DNA from: Dyadobacter sp. CY356
GTDB taxonomy: Bacteria > Bacteroidota > Bacteroidia > Cytophagales > Spirosomataceae
Direction: 5' to 3'
Length of the DNA stretch: 64,000 bases
Assembly (NCBI RefSeq): GCF_021440195.1
Contig: NZ_JAJTSZ010000005.1
Coordinates: 1 to 64,000 of the forward strand
Positions 44,856 to 53,224 of the stretch are shown here, piece after piece. Made by a program: the position numbers and the translations under genes. The notes beneath the pieces are model-generated. The model was not told where the DNA came from. It ran no database searches and was given only the letters and a program-made list of their open reading frames with translations. Each line of letters opens with the position of its first letter. The stretch's first letter is position 1.

Positions 44856-46046
44856 TCATACATCCTGCTCACTGATTTTTCCTGTAATTTTATTTTTCAG
44901 AATCAATTTGTTCCGTCCGTCGTGCGTCACTTCCTGTTTGATCAGATAATGTTCTTCATCATATTCAACATAATTTGAAGGTTTGGTAACGCCTTCCTGT
45001 CCACGCCAAACAGGGAGTTCGACTTTCTCCCACAACTTGGTTTTTGAAGAACGATAGGCGGCATCAATCACCGCATTCACGACATAACCGTCATAGAAAG
45101 TTTCGGCCGCATCACGCCCTTCTTCTGCCGCATTAAACATATCCGTGAACATGTGATTGTAACCCAGATCATTTACTTCATCTCCAACCGGAAAAAGCCA
45201 GCCGCTTTTACTTTCCGCTTTTTCTGCAACATAATCACCGCCGCTTCCGGAGGTGTACATTTCAAATCCCGTGCGAAGGAAATTATTGATCCAGATTGTC
45301 CCTTCGGTTCCCATCACTTCATCACGCAAATCCATACCCCCCCGGAATGTCCAGCTTACTTCAAATTGGCCTATTGCTCCATTTTCATATTTCACCAAAG
45401 CAATGGCATGATCTTCTGCATCAATCGGTTTTACCTGCGTATCTGCCCAGCACATGACTTCCACCGGCCGAATATCTTTGCCAATAAAATTCCTTGAAAT
45501 TTCGATGCAATGGCAACCCAGATCCAGAATACAACCGCCGCCTGCCTGCTCAATATCCCAAAACCATTCACTATGCGGGCCAGGATGTGCCTCTCTGGAT
45601 TTTGCCCAGATAATTCTGCCCAGTGCTCCGGTTTTAACACTTTCCAGTGCCTTTAAAAATTTCGGACTGTAACAAAGATCTTCCAGATAACCGGCAAAAA
45701 TCCCGGCTTCTTCCACCGCTTGCATCATACGAAGCGCCTCGTCGGCGTTTCTTCCCAAAGGCTTTGTGGAAACAACGGCCTTTTTATGTTTTGCACAAAG
45801 CATCACGGCCTCTTCGTGAAGATTATTTGGCAGTGCAATACACACCATATTAACACTCGGACTGGAAATAATCTCTTCCATACTTATGGACCAGAAATCA
45901 CAACCATAATCATCCGCGAATTTCTTCGCACTTTCTTCCCGACGCGCATAAATTGCAACAACCCGGTCGCGGCCGCGCTGGCCATGAATGGATTCCGCAT
46001 AAAAACGTCCGATAAATCCGGACCCGAGCATGGCTATTTTTTGCAT
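44856..46046 (-). CDS. Gfo/Idh/MocA-family oxidoreductase
   Basis: The 396-residue protein is an NAD(P)-dependent sugar or inositol dehydrogenase-like enzyme. The Rossmann start is IAMLGSGFIGRFYAESIHG; VSTKPLGRNADEALRM (about 92-107) contains the EKP-like motif in the form TKP, and LDLGCHCIEISRNFIG (about 173-188) contains the family G-x-H region. The C-terminal half is the alpha/beta substrate-binding domain. Substrate unknown. It sits between ssb and the palindrome cluster before mutY, separating genes that are usually neighbours in this phylum. Confidence 0.88.
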   Translation of the reverse strand: MQKIAMLGSGFIGRFYAESIHGQRGRDRVVAIYARREESAKKFADDYGCDFWSISMEEIISSPSVNMVCIALPNNLHEEAVMLCAKHKKAVVSTKPLGRNADEALRMMQAVEEAGIFAGYLEDLCYSPKFLKALESVKTGALGRIIWAKSREAHPGPHSEWFWDIEQAGGGCILDLGCHCIEISRNFIGKDIRPVEVMCWADTQVKPIDAEDHAIALVKYENGAIGQFEVSWTFRGGMDLRDEVMGTEGTIWINNFLRTGFEMYTSGSGGDYVAEKAESKSGWLFPVGDEVNDLGYNHMFTDMFNAAEEGRDAAETFYDGYVVNAVIDAAYRSSKTKLWEKVELPVWRGQEGVTKPSNYVEYDEEHYLIKQEVTHDGRNKLILKNKITGKISEQDV

Positions 46047-46111
46047 AAGGATTCATTGGGTTAGGTGAATTGGTGTCTGGAAATCAAACCTTCGAAACTA
46101 AATAATATTTC

Positions 46112-46338
46112 GGTGCTCTGCACCTTGGAAATCTTTGACCTCATTCAGCTACAATTATTGCGGTACTCTGTACCTATGACCGCGGTAGGTACAGAGTACC
46201 CAACTATTTGTAACAATAAATAATCTCTACAACTACAATTACTGCGGCACTCTGTACCTGGGACGAAAAGGTGCAGAGCACCACAATATTTGTAGTAACC
46301 AGTGATATGATATGAATGGCCCAAAGGTGCAGAGCACC
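46112..46338. repeat. Cluster of six 13-base palindromes arranged as nested inverted pairs (REPIN-like)
   Basis: Variants of GGTGCTCTGCACC / GGTACAGAGTACC occur at 46112-46124, 46162-46174, 46188-46200, 46246-46258, 46270-46282 and 46326-46338. Copies 2-3 and 4-5 form two face-to-face pairs with similar flanks (ctacaattaytgcgg on the left, a match to its complement on the right), as in REPIN doublets. Copies 1 and 6 have mutually complementary flanks and enclose both pairs. No RAYT transposase gene is in the window. Confidence 0.85.
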
Positions 46339-46542
46339 GTAATAATTTATTTATTCATATTTTCTCAATTCCTTTTGCTTCTTGTTCCTATCCTCGGCTT
46401 TCAAAGCTGTTACATTCCGTTCAATACTCGGATGATTTGGAAAGATGTCATTTCGAAAATAGATTTCACACGAATGCCCGAATTCTCAGGAATAAATTAC
46501 GGCAACATTCGTGGAAAATATGTGTATTAGTAGCAAGAAAGA
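46339..46542. other. Non-coding stretch, possible gene remnant
   Basis: A short open frame (46312-46530) runs out of the last palindrome and has a hydrophobic start, but it has no family resemblance that I recognise and it uses repeat sequence as its start. I treat the stretch as intergenic. Confidence 0.4.
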
Positions 46543-47622
46543 TTACAAAAACAATTCTTCTTTTAAAACTGTATCCATTAAAATAGGTTTCGGCAATTCC
46601 TCCACTTCATTACGGGCATAAAATGCCATATCCTCCGGCAGATTTAAAACCTCATCTTCCGGAATCGTAATCCACCAGAATCTTACTGTTAATCTTTGAT
46701 GCGTTAATAAATGCGTGTATTCTTTCAGAACCTGGCGAATTGTTCCTTTGTTTTTCCAGTCTTCAAGAAAAACGTCTTTTGTCAAATCATCAGGCGTGTT
46801 AATATCAGATGGCGATTCTACTAAATAAAAATCATAAAGTCCTTTCCAGATATCCTTTTTGAGCCGCTCATGCATTGCCAGACTATTTCCTTTTTGCAAA
46901 ATGAAATAGTTGAAATACCGGTTTTTCACAGCATTCTTTTTCATCTTGACAGGCAGCTTGTTCTGCATATTGAATTCATACGCGTAACACATATAAGTAA
47001 AAGGGCAAACAGAACAATTAGGTGAAACGGGCACACATTGCAAGGCCCCGAACTCGATCATAGCCTGATTATATGTTGCAGGATCTTCCTGTGAAATAAT
47101 CTGTTTAGCGAGATTAGTGAATTCATTTTTTGCACCGGAACTTAGTATATCCGTAAAAATTCCAAAAAGACGTGACATCACCCTGTACACATTTCCATCG
47201 ATAGCCGGCACAGCCTCGTTAAAAGCAAAAGATGCAATGGCTGCGGCAGTGTAGGCCCCTAAACCTTTGAGTTTTGCAAGTTTAACAGCACTTTCAGGAA
47301 ACTTCCCCTCCCATTCTTCGACAATATGCCTGGCGGTATGATGCATGTTTCTGGCTCTGGAATAATAGCCCAAACCCTGCCATAATCTCAGCACATCCCG
47401 CTCATCCGCAGCAGCCAGATCAAATACTGTCGGATAGTTAATCAGAAACTTTTCATAATACGGAGTTCCCTGAGCCACACGTGTTTGTTGCAGAATTATC
47501 TCCGAAAGCCAAATTTTATATGGGTCAGTGGTTTGTCTCCAAAGAAGCGGACGATGGTTTTGGAGATACCAGGATTTCAGTTTTGCGTTAAATTCAAGTA
47601 GTTGTAAATGATCGGGTAGCAT
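46543..47622 (-). CDS. mutY: A/G-specific adenine DNA glycosylase
   Basis: The 359-residue enzyme removes adenine paired with 8-oxoguanine. HhH-GPD features are WLSEIILQQTRVAQGTPYY (catalytic Glu, about 38-56), LKGLGAYTAAAIASFAF (about 113-129) and VPAIDGNVYRVMSRLFG with the catalytic Asp. The [4Fe-4S] ligands are C-x6-C-x2-C-x5-C (CVPVSPNCSVCPFTYMC). The C-terminal NUDIX-like domain recognises 8-oxoG. ATG 47622 is preferred over an in-frame GTG at 47643. It is divergent from the HU gene. Confidence 0.95.
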   Translation of the reverse strand: MLPDHLQLLEFNAKLKSWYLQNHRPLLWRQTTDPYKIWLSEIILQQTRVAQGTPYYEKFLINYPTVFDLAAADERDVLRLWQGLGYYSRARNMHHTARHIVEEWEGKFPESAVKLAKLKGLGAYTAAAIASFAFNEAVPAIDGNVYRVMSRLFGIFTDILSSGAKNEFTNLAKQIISQEDPATYNQAMIEFGALQCVPVSPNCSVCPFTYMCYAYEFNMQNKLPVKMKKNAVKNRYFNYFILQKGNSLAMHERLKKDIWKGLYDFYLVESPSDINTPDDLTKDVFLEDWKNKGTIRQVLKEYTHLLTHQRLTVRFWWITIPEDEVLNLPEDMAFYARNEVEELPKPILMDTVLKEELFL

Positions 47623-47707
47623 AACGTTTTGACTTATATACACTGTTTTTTAACCAATTAGAAAAAAAATGAAAATGCTAACCTTTTAAATTATGGTAAA
47701 ATTACCC

Positions 47708-47715
47708 TACCTTTG
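47708..47715 (+). promoter_or_regulatory. -7 box of the HU gene
   Basis: TACCTTTG matches TAnnTTTG exactly, 66 bases before the HU start. The upstream TTG element is not evident. A purine-rich GGAGGAG lies between promoter and gene (47730-47736) but too far upstream of the start to act as its ribosome-binding site. Confidence 0.5.
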
Positions 47716-47781
47716 TGTTCCCAAAATTTGGAGGAGGAAATAAATAAACGAAATAATATCCACTTAAAGTAAATAATCAAA

Positions 47782-48087
47782 GTGACTAAGGCAGACGTAA
47801 TCGCACAAATTTCCGAGAAAACAGGTGTAGACAAGGGCGATGTTCAACAAACGCTAGAATCGTTTTTCACTGTTGTGAAAGACTCGCTTGCAGAGGGTGA
47901 AAATCTATATGTTAGAGGTTTTGGTAGCTTTATCAATAAAAAGCGTGCCCGTAAAGTAGCTCGTAATATCTCTCAAGGAACTTCAATGATCATTGACGAG
48001 CATTTTGTACCAAGCTTCAAGCCAGCAAAAGTTTTTGTTGAACAGGTGAAGGTAAGTGACAAATTGAAAGATCTCGCTGAAAAATAA
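47782..48087 (+). CDS. HU-family DNA-binding protein
   Basis: The 101-residue histone-like protein starts at GTG (MTKADVIAQISEKTGVDKGD). It has the two dimerisation helices, the GFGSFINKKRARKVARNISQ strand region (about 46-65) and the DNA-intercalating arm region ending FVPSFKPAKVF. HU bends and compacts DNA in the nucleoid. It begins a same-strand run HU - TPR protein - COX24-type small protein - rng. Confidence 0.94.
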   Translation: MTKADVIAQISEKTGVDKGDVQQTLESFFTVVKDSLAEGENLYVRGFGSFINKKRARKVARNISQGTSMIIDEHFVPSFKPAKVFVEQVKVSDKLKDLAEK

Positions 48088-48117
48088 TTTGCCTTAATTA
48101 GGTTTGATTAAAACAGT

Positions 48118-48975
48118 ATGAAAAAGTCTATAATTCTTTCTTGTGTATTGGCGTTGGCCCTGGTTGGAACTCTTTACAGTCTTCCGAAGGTGGTTGTGAA
48201 TACAAAAGCAAAAGAAGTGGACACCGAGAAGAGTCAGGCTGCAAAAGCGCCAGGTGCTAGGGCACCAGCTACTCCGGCATCCGAAACTCCCTCAAACATG
48301 CATGATGGAGCCACTTTATCCCCGGAACAACAAAAAACCGTTGATTTGCAGAGAAGTGGCTTCAATCAGGCAACCGGAAAAGACAAAATAGCTGCCGGAT
48401 TAAAATTGTCTGACACATTTGCCAAACTTCAAAAGTTTGACAGTGCCGCCAGTTATGCGGAGAAAGTAGCACAGCTGGCTCCTTCTGTTGAGAATATCAC
48501 AAAAGCTGGTGACCGTTATTACGAAGCATACGGATTTGCCGTTGATGACGCCAAAGCGAAAAGCCTTGGTAACAAAACGCGCGAATTTTATGGTAAGGCA
48601 ATTGAAAAAAATCCTGGTCTGCTGGCTGCAAAAGCCAATATGGCCATGACATATGTGAACACAGAAAACCCGATGCAGGGAATTTTGATGTTGCGCGAAG
48701 TTTTGGATACGGATCCAACAAATGAACTAGCTTTGTTTAATCTTGGTATTCTATCTATGCGTTCGAATCAATATGCAAAAGCAGCGGACAGATTCAGACA
48801 AATTTTGACGAATAATCCTGCAAATACGAAAGCAAAATTCTACCTGGGATTGACACTTGTTGAACTGGGGAACAAAGATGAGGCCCGTAAAGTATTGGCG
48901 GAAGTAAAAAAAGAAGAGAAGGATCCTGTTATCCAACAGGCGCTTATCGAACTTCAGGAGCGTCTTGACAATTAA
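48118..48975 (+). CDS. Membrane-anchored TPR protein
   Basis: The 285-residue protein has an N-terminal hydrophobic segment (IILSCVLALALVGTLYSL, about 4-21) that acts as a signal anchor or signal peptide, an Ala/Pro-rich linker (about 35-60), then TPR helices from about 80 to the end (KFDSAASYAEKVAQLAP, AIEKNPGLLAAKANMAMTYV, ELALFNLGILSMRSNQYAKA, AKFYLGLTLVELGNKDEA). It should be a periplasmic protein-interaction scaffold. It follows HU by 30 bases. Partner and role are unknown. Confidence 0.85.
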   Translation: MKKSIILSCVLALALVGTLYSLPKVVVNTKAKEVDTEKSQAAKAPGARAPATPASETPSNMHDGATLSPEQQKTVDLQRSGFNQATGKDKIAAGLKLSDTFAKLQKFDSAASYAEKVAQLAPSVENITKAGDRYYEAYGFAVDDAKAKSLGNKTREFYGKAIEKNPGLLAAKANMAMTYVNTENPMQGILMLREVLDTDPTNELALFNLGILSMRSNQYAKAADRFRQILTNNPANTKAKFYLGLTLVELGNKDEARKVLAEVKKEEKDPVIQQALIELQERLDN

Positions 48976-49019
48976 ATAAGTAAAACAATTATTTTTTATT
49001 ATATAAACGACATAAATTT

Positions 49020-49109
49020 ATGCCTTGCGGAAAGAAAAGAAAGAGACATAAGATTTCCACTCACAAGAGAAAGAAACGTCTTAGAAAAAATAGACATAAG
49101 AAGAAATAA
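49020..49109 (+). CDS. 29-residue AURKAIP1/COX24-type basic protein (probable ribosomal protein)
   Basis: A 29-residue, extremely basic protein (MPCGKKRKRHKISTHKRKKR then LRKNRHKKK) is encoded between the TPR gene and rng. It matches the short bacterial proteins with an AURKAIP1/COX24 C-terminal domain, homologous to the mitochondrial small-subunit protein mS38. Such proteins are thought to bind rRNA on the ribosome. The frame is complete with ATG and TAA, and a stable hairpin follows 6 bases later. It is so short that automatic gene callers often miss it. Confidence 0.85.
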   Translation: MPCGKKRKRHKISTHKRKKRLRKNRHKKK

Positions 49110-49115
49110 TTGATG

Positions 49116-49150
49116 TATGACCGGATCTCTATCAAATTGATCCGGTCATA
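49116..49150 (+). terminator. 12-bp hairpin between the COX24-type gene and rng
   Basis: TATGACCGGATC (49116-49127) and GATCCGGTCATA (49139-49150) are perfect complements with an 11-base loop. There is no good T run after it, so it may act as a weak terminator, an mRNA-stabilising structure or an RNase G processing site in the leader of rng. Confidence 0.7.
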
Positions 49151-49240
49151 TTATCACTTACGATATATATGTTGCCTGTCTTTCAATGTAAAGCAGGAGG
49201 TCGAGTATTAACTTTATATAGCCATTTGGTTGGTTGAACA

Positions 49241-50803
49241 TTGAGTAACGAATTACTAATAAATTCTACTCAAAAGGGAGAACGTATTGCCCTTTTGCAA
49301 GATAAACGTCTGTTAGAATACCACGTCGAAACACCGGATCAGAGCTTTACCGTTGGTGATATTTACCTTGGTACTGTGAGAAAACTGGTGCCTGGGCTTA
49401 ATGCCGCATTTGTAGACGTAGGTTTCGAAAAAGATGCTTTTTTGCATTATCTGGATCTAGGTCCTAATATTAACTCGCTCAACAAATTAACCAAAGATGT
49501 AATTTCGAAAAGGGCTAATTCCGGGAAGTTGAATAACTTCAAAATGGAGCCTGAAATCGAAAAACTTGGCAAGATTGATAAAGTACTTTCCAAAAACCAG
49601 GCTATTCTGGTTCAGATCGTAAAAGAACCAATTTCAACAAAAGGTCCCCGCCTGTCTTGTGATATTTCTATCGCAGGCCGTTATATCGTTCTGGTTCCTT
49701 TCTCAAATTCAGTTAACCTTTCTAAAAAGATTACTGACAAGCAGGAAAGAACACGTTTGCAGAGACTGATGTCTTCCATCAAACCAGCCAACTTCGGTGT
49801 TATTATCCGTACTGTTGCCACTGGAAAAGATGTAGACGAACTGAATAAAGATCTTCAGGATTGTCTTGACAAATGGGAAAATGGTATCAAAATACTGCGT
49901 GATGCCAAGCCACGCGACCGTGTGATCGGTGAAATGAACCGTGCTTCTTCGATTATCCGTGATATGTTGAACGAATCGTTTGACAGCATTACAGTGGATT
50001 CAAAAGAAGTTTATGAGGACATAAAAGCCTATATCCACAACATTGCGCCGGATAAAGAAAGTATCCTGAAATTGCATAATGGCAAGAACAAGATATTTGA
50101 ACAATTCGGTTTAGAGAAGCAAATTAAATCACTTTTTGGCCGTTCGGTAAGTTTGCCAAACGGTGGTTATCTGATCATTGAACATACAGAAGCTTTGCAC
50201 GTTATCGACGTGAACAGTGGAAATAAGTCCAATTCCGAAGAAGATCAGGAAGCTACTGCGCTCAGTGTAAACATTGAAGCAGCGAAAGAAATTGCCCGCC
50301 AATTGCGCCTTCGCGATATGGGTGGAATTATCGTTGTCGATTTCATTGACATGAAGAAGGCGGAAAACAAGCGCGTTCTTTTTGACATGATGCGGGACGA
50401 AATGAAAGGTGACCGTTCAAAATATACGGTTCTTCCGCTTTCGAAATTCGGGTTACTGCAAATCACACGTCAGCGTGTAAGACCCGAAATGAATATTGTT
50501 ACCCGCGAAACCTGCCCGACTTGCGGCGGTACGGGAACGATCCAGGCAAGTATTCTGGTAACAGATATTATTTTGTCGAATCTGGATTATATTCTTTCAA
50601 AACAAAATGAACGTGGTATCACCATCGCGCTTCATCCGTTTATTCATGCTTATTTCACGAAAGGAATAATTTCTGAACAGGTAAAATGGCTTTTCCAATA
50701 CAAAACCTGGGTGAAACTGATTAAAGATACGTCACTTGGTGTTATCGATTTTAAATTCCATAACAAGTATGGTGAGGAAATTGAGATTGTTCCGGGAAGC
50801 TAA
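49241..50803 (+). CDS. rng: Ribonuclease G (RNase E/G family)
   Basis: The 520-residue endoribonuclease processes rRNA and decays mRNA. It starts at TTG (MSNELLINSTQKGERIALLQ), has an N-terminal S1-like domain (FTVGDIYLGTVRKLVPGLNA, AAFVDVGFEKDAFLHY), the catalytic DNase I-like part with HVIDVNSGN and IIVVDFIDM (metal-binding Asp residues) and the zinc-link TCPTCGGTG near 420 that joins dimers. No long unstructured C-terminal half is present, so it is RNase G-like in size. Confidence 0.94.
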   Translation: MSNELLINSTQKGERIALLQDKRLLEYHVETPDQSFTVGDIYLGTVRKLVPGLNAAFVDVGFEKDAFLHYLDLGPNINSLNKLTKDVISKRANSGKLNNFKMEPEIEKLGKIDKVLSKNQAILVQIVKEPISTKGPRLSCDISIAGRYIVLVPFSNSVNLSKKITDKQERTRLQRLMSSIKPANFGVIIRTVATGKDVDELNKDLQDCLDKWENGIKILRDAKPRDRVIGEMNRASSIIRDMLNESFDSITVDSKEVYEDIKAYIHNIAPDKESILKLHNGKNKIFEQFGLEKQIKSLFGRSVSLPNGGYLIIEHTEALHVIDVNSGNKSNSEEDQEATALSVNIEAAKEIARQLRLRDMGGIIVVDFIDMKKAENKRVLFDMMRDEMKGDRSKYTVLPLSKFGLLQITRQRVRPEMNIVTRETCPTCGGTGTIQASILVTDIILSNLDYILSKQNERGITIALHPFIHAYFTKGIISEQVKWLFQYKTWVKLIKDTSLGVIDFKFHNKYGEEIEIVPGS

Positions 50804-50850
50804 ATTGGCAGTCGGCTGTCGGCAATCAGCTTTCGGCTTTGGCTCGGTGT
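50804..50850. repeat. Intergenic word repeat ('cggc' / 'tcggcaatcagc' type)
   Basis: Directly after the rng stop, words such as gcagtcggc, tgtcggcaatcagc and tttcggctttggc recur in 47 bases. It is a third kind of quasi-periodic filler located exactly at a gene end. Confidence 0.5.
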
Positions 50851-50868
50851 AAGTTTTTGGCAATTCTG

Positions 50869-51696
50869 TTACTTTCCTTTCCAGGTTGGAGTTCGTTTTT
50901 CTTTGAAAGCGGCTGTGCCTTCTTTTGCGTCTTCGGATTTTAGGAGTTTATCCAATTGAGCTTTAAGATAGTTATGGCGATTGTTTTCCGCTATATCTGA
51001 TAAATTTTGAAGTGTTTCCATTCCTGATTTAATAGCGTAGGGAGCATTTAAACAAATTTGATTAGCTAGATTATTGACTTCGTTTTCAATAATTTCTTTC
51101 TCTGCAATTTGGGTGACCAAACCGAAATTCATTGCCTCTTCCGCCGAATAACTTTTCCCGGTTATTGACATTTCCAGCATTTTTCTTTTTGGGATAATTT
51201 CTAGTAATGACGCCATCACCTGCATTGGCCATATTCCTCTTTTTACTTCGGGTAAACTAAAATTTGCCTCTGGTATACTCACTACAAAAGTACATCCACA
51301 GACAATCAAAAAACCTCCTGCAAAGACAGACCCTTCCACTTGAGCGATACATGGTTTATGTAAATTCGCAAAAGCATCACCAAGTCTTATTTCTTCTATT
51401 GGTTCAGGAAGTGTTTGATTTTTTTGATCTGCTGTTGAATCGTGAAAAGCGTTAAGATCCGCACCAGCACAGAAAACAGTACCTTCTGCTTTGATAATAA
51501 CGCAACGAATTTCATGCCGGTTTTCCGCATAAGCCAATGCAAATGCAATTTCACTTGCCATTGTTGGCGTGAAAGCATTTCGCTTTTCCGGCCGATTTAG
51601 GATTATTTCAACAACATGTCCTTTCAAAGAAGTTTTGATATACAGAAACCGTACTGTATCAAATTTTTCAATATCTTCTTCTTTGAAAAAAAGCAT
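50869..51696 (-). CDS. Enoyl-CoA hydratase/isomerase-family protein
   Basis: The 275-residue protein has the crotonase fold: IILNRPEKRNAFTPTMASEI (about 29-48), the oxyanion-hole segment GTVFCAGADLNAFHD (about 70-84) and the second oxyanion residue region QVEGSVFAGGFLIVCGC (about 119-135). The acidic residue in PEVKRGIWP is kept; the other catalytic Glu is not evident, so the chemistry could be hydration, isomerisation or hydrolysis of an acyl-CoA. ATG 51696 is preferred over an upstream TTG at 51705. It is 14 bases downstream of the ArgE-like gene and may be co-transcribed with it. Confidence 0.88.
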   Translation of the reverse strand: MLFFKEEDIEKFDTVRFLYIKTSLKGHVVEIILNRPEKRNAFTPTMASEIAFALAYAENRHEIRCVIIKAEGTVFCAGADLNAFHDSTADQKNQTLPEPIEEIRLGDAFANLHKPCIAQVEGSVFAGGFLIVCGCTFVVSIPEANFSLPEVKRGIWPMQVMASLLEIIPKRKMLEMSITGKSYSAEEAMNFGLVTQIAEKEIIENEVNNLANQICLNAPYAIKSGMETLQNLSDIAENNRHNYLKAQLDKLLKSEDAKEGTAAFKEKRTPTWKGK

Positions 51697-51719
51697 AATA
51701 GGCAAATATTAAGGTGAAA

Positions 51720-52808
51720 CTATTTAGTCACAACTTCTTCCAGCATACTGATATATTGCAGAATACCAGCTTCGATTTCATGGAAATAAATAAATTCGTT
51801 GGCGGTATGTGAACGCTCCGAGTGTCCCGGGCCCATTTTCAAAGACGGACAATCCAGCAATGCCTGATCGGAGGTGGCCGGGGAGCCATAAGCAGTTCTG
51901 CCTCTTTTTAAGCCTGCCTGAACAATCGGATGTTCCATCGGAATACTCGAAGGGCGCAGGCGAATCGAACGCGCACTAACTTCCGACTGAATATTTTCCT
52001 GGATCACTTCAATGATTTCTTCCAGAGTATATTGATCCGTTGCCCGAACATCAACTGTAAAAACGCAGGTATCCGGAACAACATTATGCTGCGTCCCGGC
52101 ATTGATGATCGTAACCGACATTTTTATTGGCCCCAAAGTCGGGGAAACTTTTGGGAATTTATAATTCCGGATCCAATCTATATCCTGAATGGCTTTATAA
52201 ATCGCGTTATCCCCTTCTTCTCTCGCCGCGTGTCCTGACTTTCCATTAGCAGTGCAATCCAGTACTAGCAAACCTTTTTCCGCTACTGCCAAATGCATTT
52301 CCGTTGGTTCGCCAACAATCGCAAAAGCTATTTCCGGAAGTTCAGGAACAACAATTTCCAAACCTTCCTTCCCTGAAATTTCCTCTTCTGCTGTGGCAGC
52401 AATCACGATATTGTAAGTTAAATCTTCGCGATTATAGAAATAACAAAAAGTAGCAATCAACGAAACCAGACAACCACCTGCATCATTACTTCCCAAGCCA
52501 AAAAGCTTATCATCTTCAACCAAAGCCTGAAAAGGATCCAGTGTCCAGGATTTATTTGGTTTTACCGTATCGTGGTGAGAATTTAAAAGAACAGTAGGTT
52601 TTGCGGGATCAAAATATCTATTGTAAGCCCAGATATTATTTTTTTTTGTCTGAAAAGGAATCTCTTTTTGTCTGAAAAAATCCTGGATCAACGCAGCTGT
52701 ATGTTCTTCCTCCCTACTAAATGAAGGTGTTTCAATCAGTTTTTTTAGTAAAGAGATTACTTCCTGCGTAAGTTGTTGGATATCTTCAGAATCAGTTATG
52801 GAGGACAT
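51720..52808 (-). CDS. M20-family N-acyl-amino-acid deacylase, ArgE-like (arginine pathway)
   Basis: The 362-residue zinc peptidase-like enzyme shows the M20 site: first His/Asp in LLNSHHDTVKPN (about 76-87), the bridging Asp in GLGSNDAGGCLVSL, Glu-Glu in AATAEEEISGKEGLE (about 139-153), Asp/Glu in IVGEPTEMHLA (about 166-176) and the last His in GHSERSHTANEFIYFHEI near the end. Its place in a proline/arginine gene block and similarity to ArgE-like enzymes suggest it removes the acyl group from N-acylcitrulline or N-acylornithine in the ArgF' pathway. The acyl group is not certain. Confidence 0.85.
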   Translation of the reverse strand: MSSITDSEDIQQLTQEVISLLKKLIETPSFSREEEHTAALIQDFFRQKEIPFQTKKNNIWAYNRYFDPAKPTVLLNSHHDTVKPNKSWTLDPFQALVEDDKLFGLGSNDAGGCLVSLIATFCYFYNREDLTYNIVIAATAEEEISGKEGLEIVVPELPEIAFAIVGEPTEMHLAVAEKGLLVLDCTANGKSGHAAREEGDNAIYKAIQDIDWIRNYKFPKVSPTLGPIKMSVTIINAGTQHNVVPDTCVFTVDVRATDQYTLEEIIEVIQENIQSEVSARSIRLRPSSIPMEHPIVQAGLKRGRTAYGSPATSDQALLDCPSLKMGPGHSERSHTANEFIYFHEIEAGILQYISMLEEVVTK

Positions 52809-52933
52809 ATTTGGGTTTTCTGGTACAACAATATCTTGGGCAAAGGTATAAAAAAGGAATTACAAGAGTGACCTTTCAATCTGAGCACGTCAAATCTCTT
52901 TGAACCTATAACATTTTGTTCAATAGTTGTGTT

Positions 52934-53212
52934 ATGATAATAAACTTTCGACACAAAGGTCTGAGGCTATTGTATGAAAAGGATGATCCTTCTAAATTAC
53001 AACCTCACCATATTGAAAAGATTAGACGAATTCTTTATCGCCTGGATGAGTCGTTCAGTATTGAAGATATGAACCAGATCGGTTGGGGACTTCATGAACT
53101 TACAGGAAATTTGAAAGGTTTTTGGTCTGTTAAGGTTGATAAAAATTTTAGAATTATATTTAGACTGGAAAACGGGATTGTGTTTGACGTCGACTATATC
53201 GACTACCATTAA
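52934..53212 (+). CDS. higB: RelE/HigB-type toxin (second hig locus)
   Basis: The 92-residue protein from ATG 52934 belongs to the RelE/HigB killer-protein family (MIINFRHKGLRLLYEKDDPS, ELTGNLKGFWSVKVDKNFRI, FRLENGIVFDVDYIDYH). The basic/aromatic RIIFRLE and the terminal Tyr/His segment form the usual RNase site. An in-frame TTG at 52916 would add six residues but the ATG gives the usual family start. The antitoxin follows after 12 bases. Confidence 0.88.
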   Translation: MIINFRHKGLRLLYEKDDPSKLQPHHIEKIRRILYRLDESFSIEDMNQIGWGLHELTGNLKGFWSVKVDKNFRIIFRLENGIVFDVDYIDYH

Positions 53213-53224
53213 TAAAGGTTATAT

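Noticed and set aside
46312-46530. 72-codon frame after the palindrome cluster
   Set aside because: It starts inside repeat sequence and has no recognised similarity; more likely chance or a remnant.
47730-47736. GGAGGAG as ribosome-binding site of HU
   Set aside because: It is about 45 bases from the start codon, too far to act, and Bacteroidota rarely use such sites.
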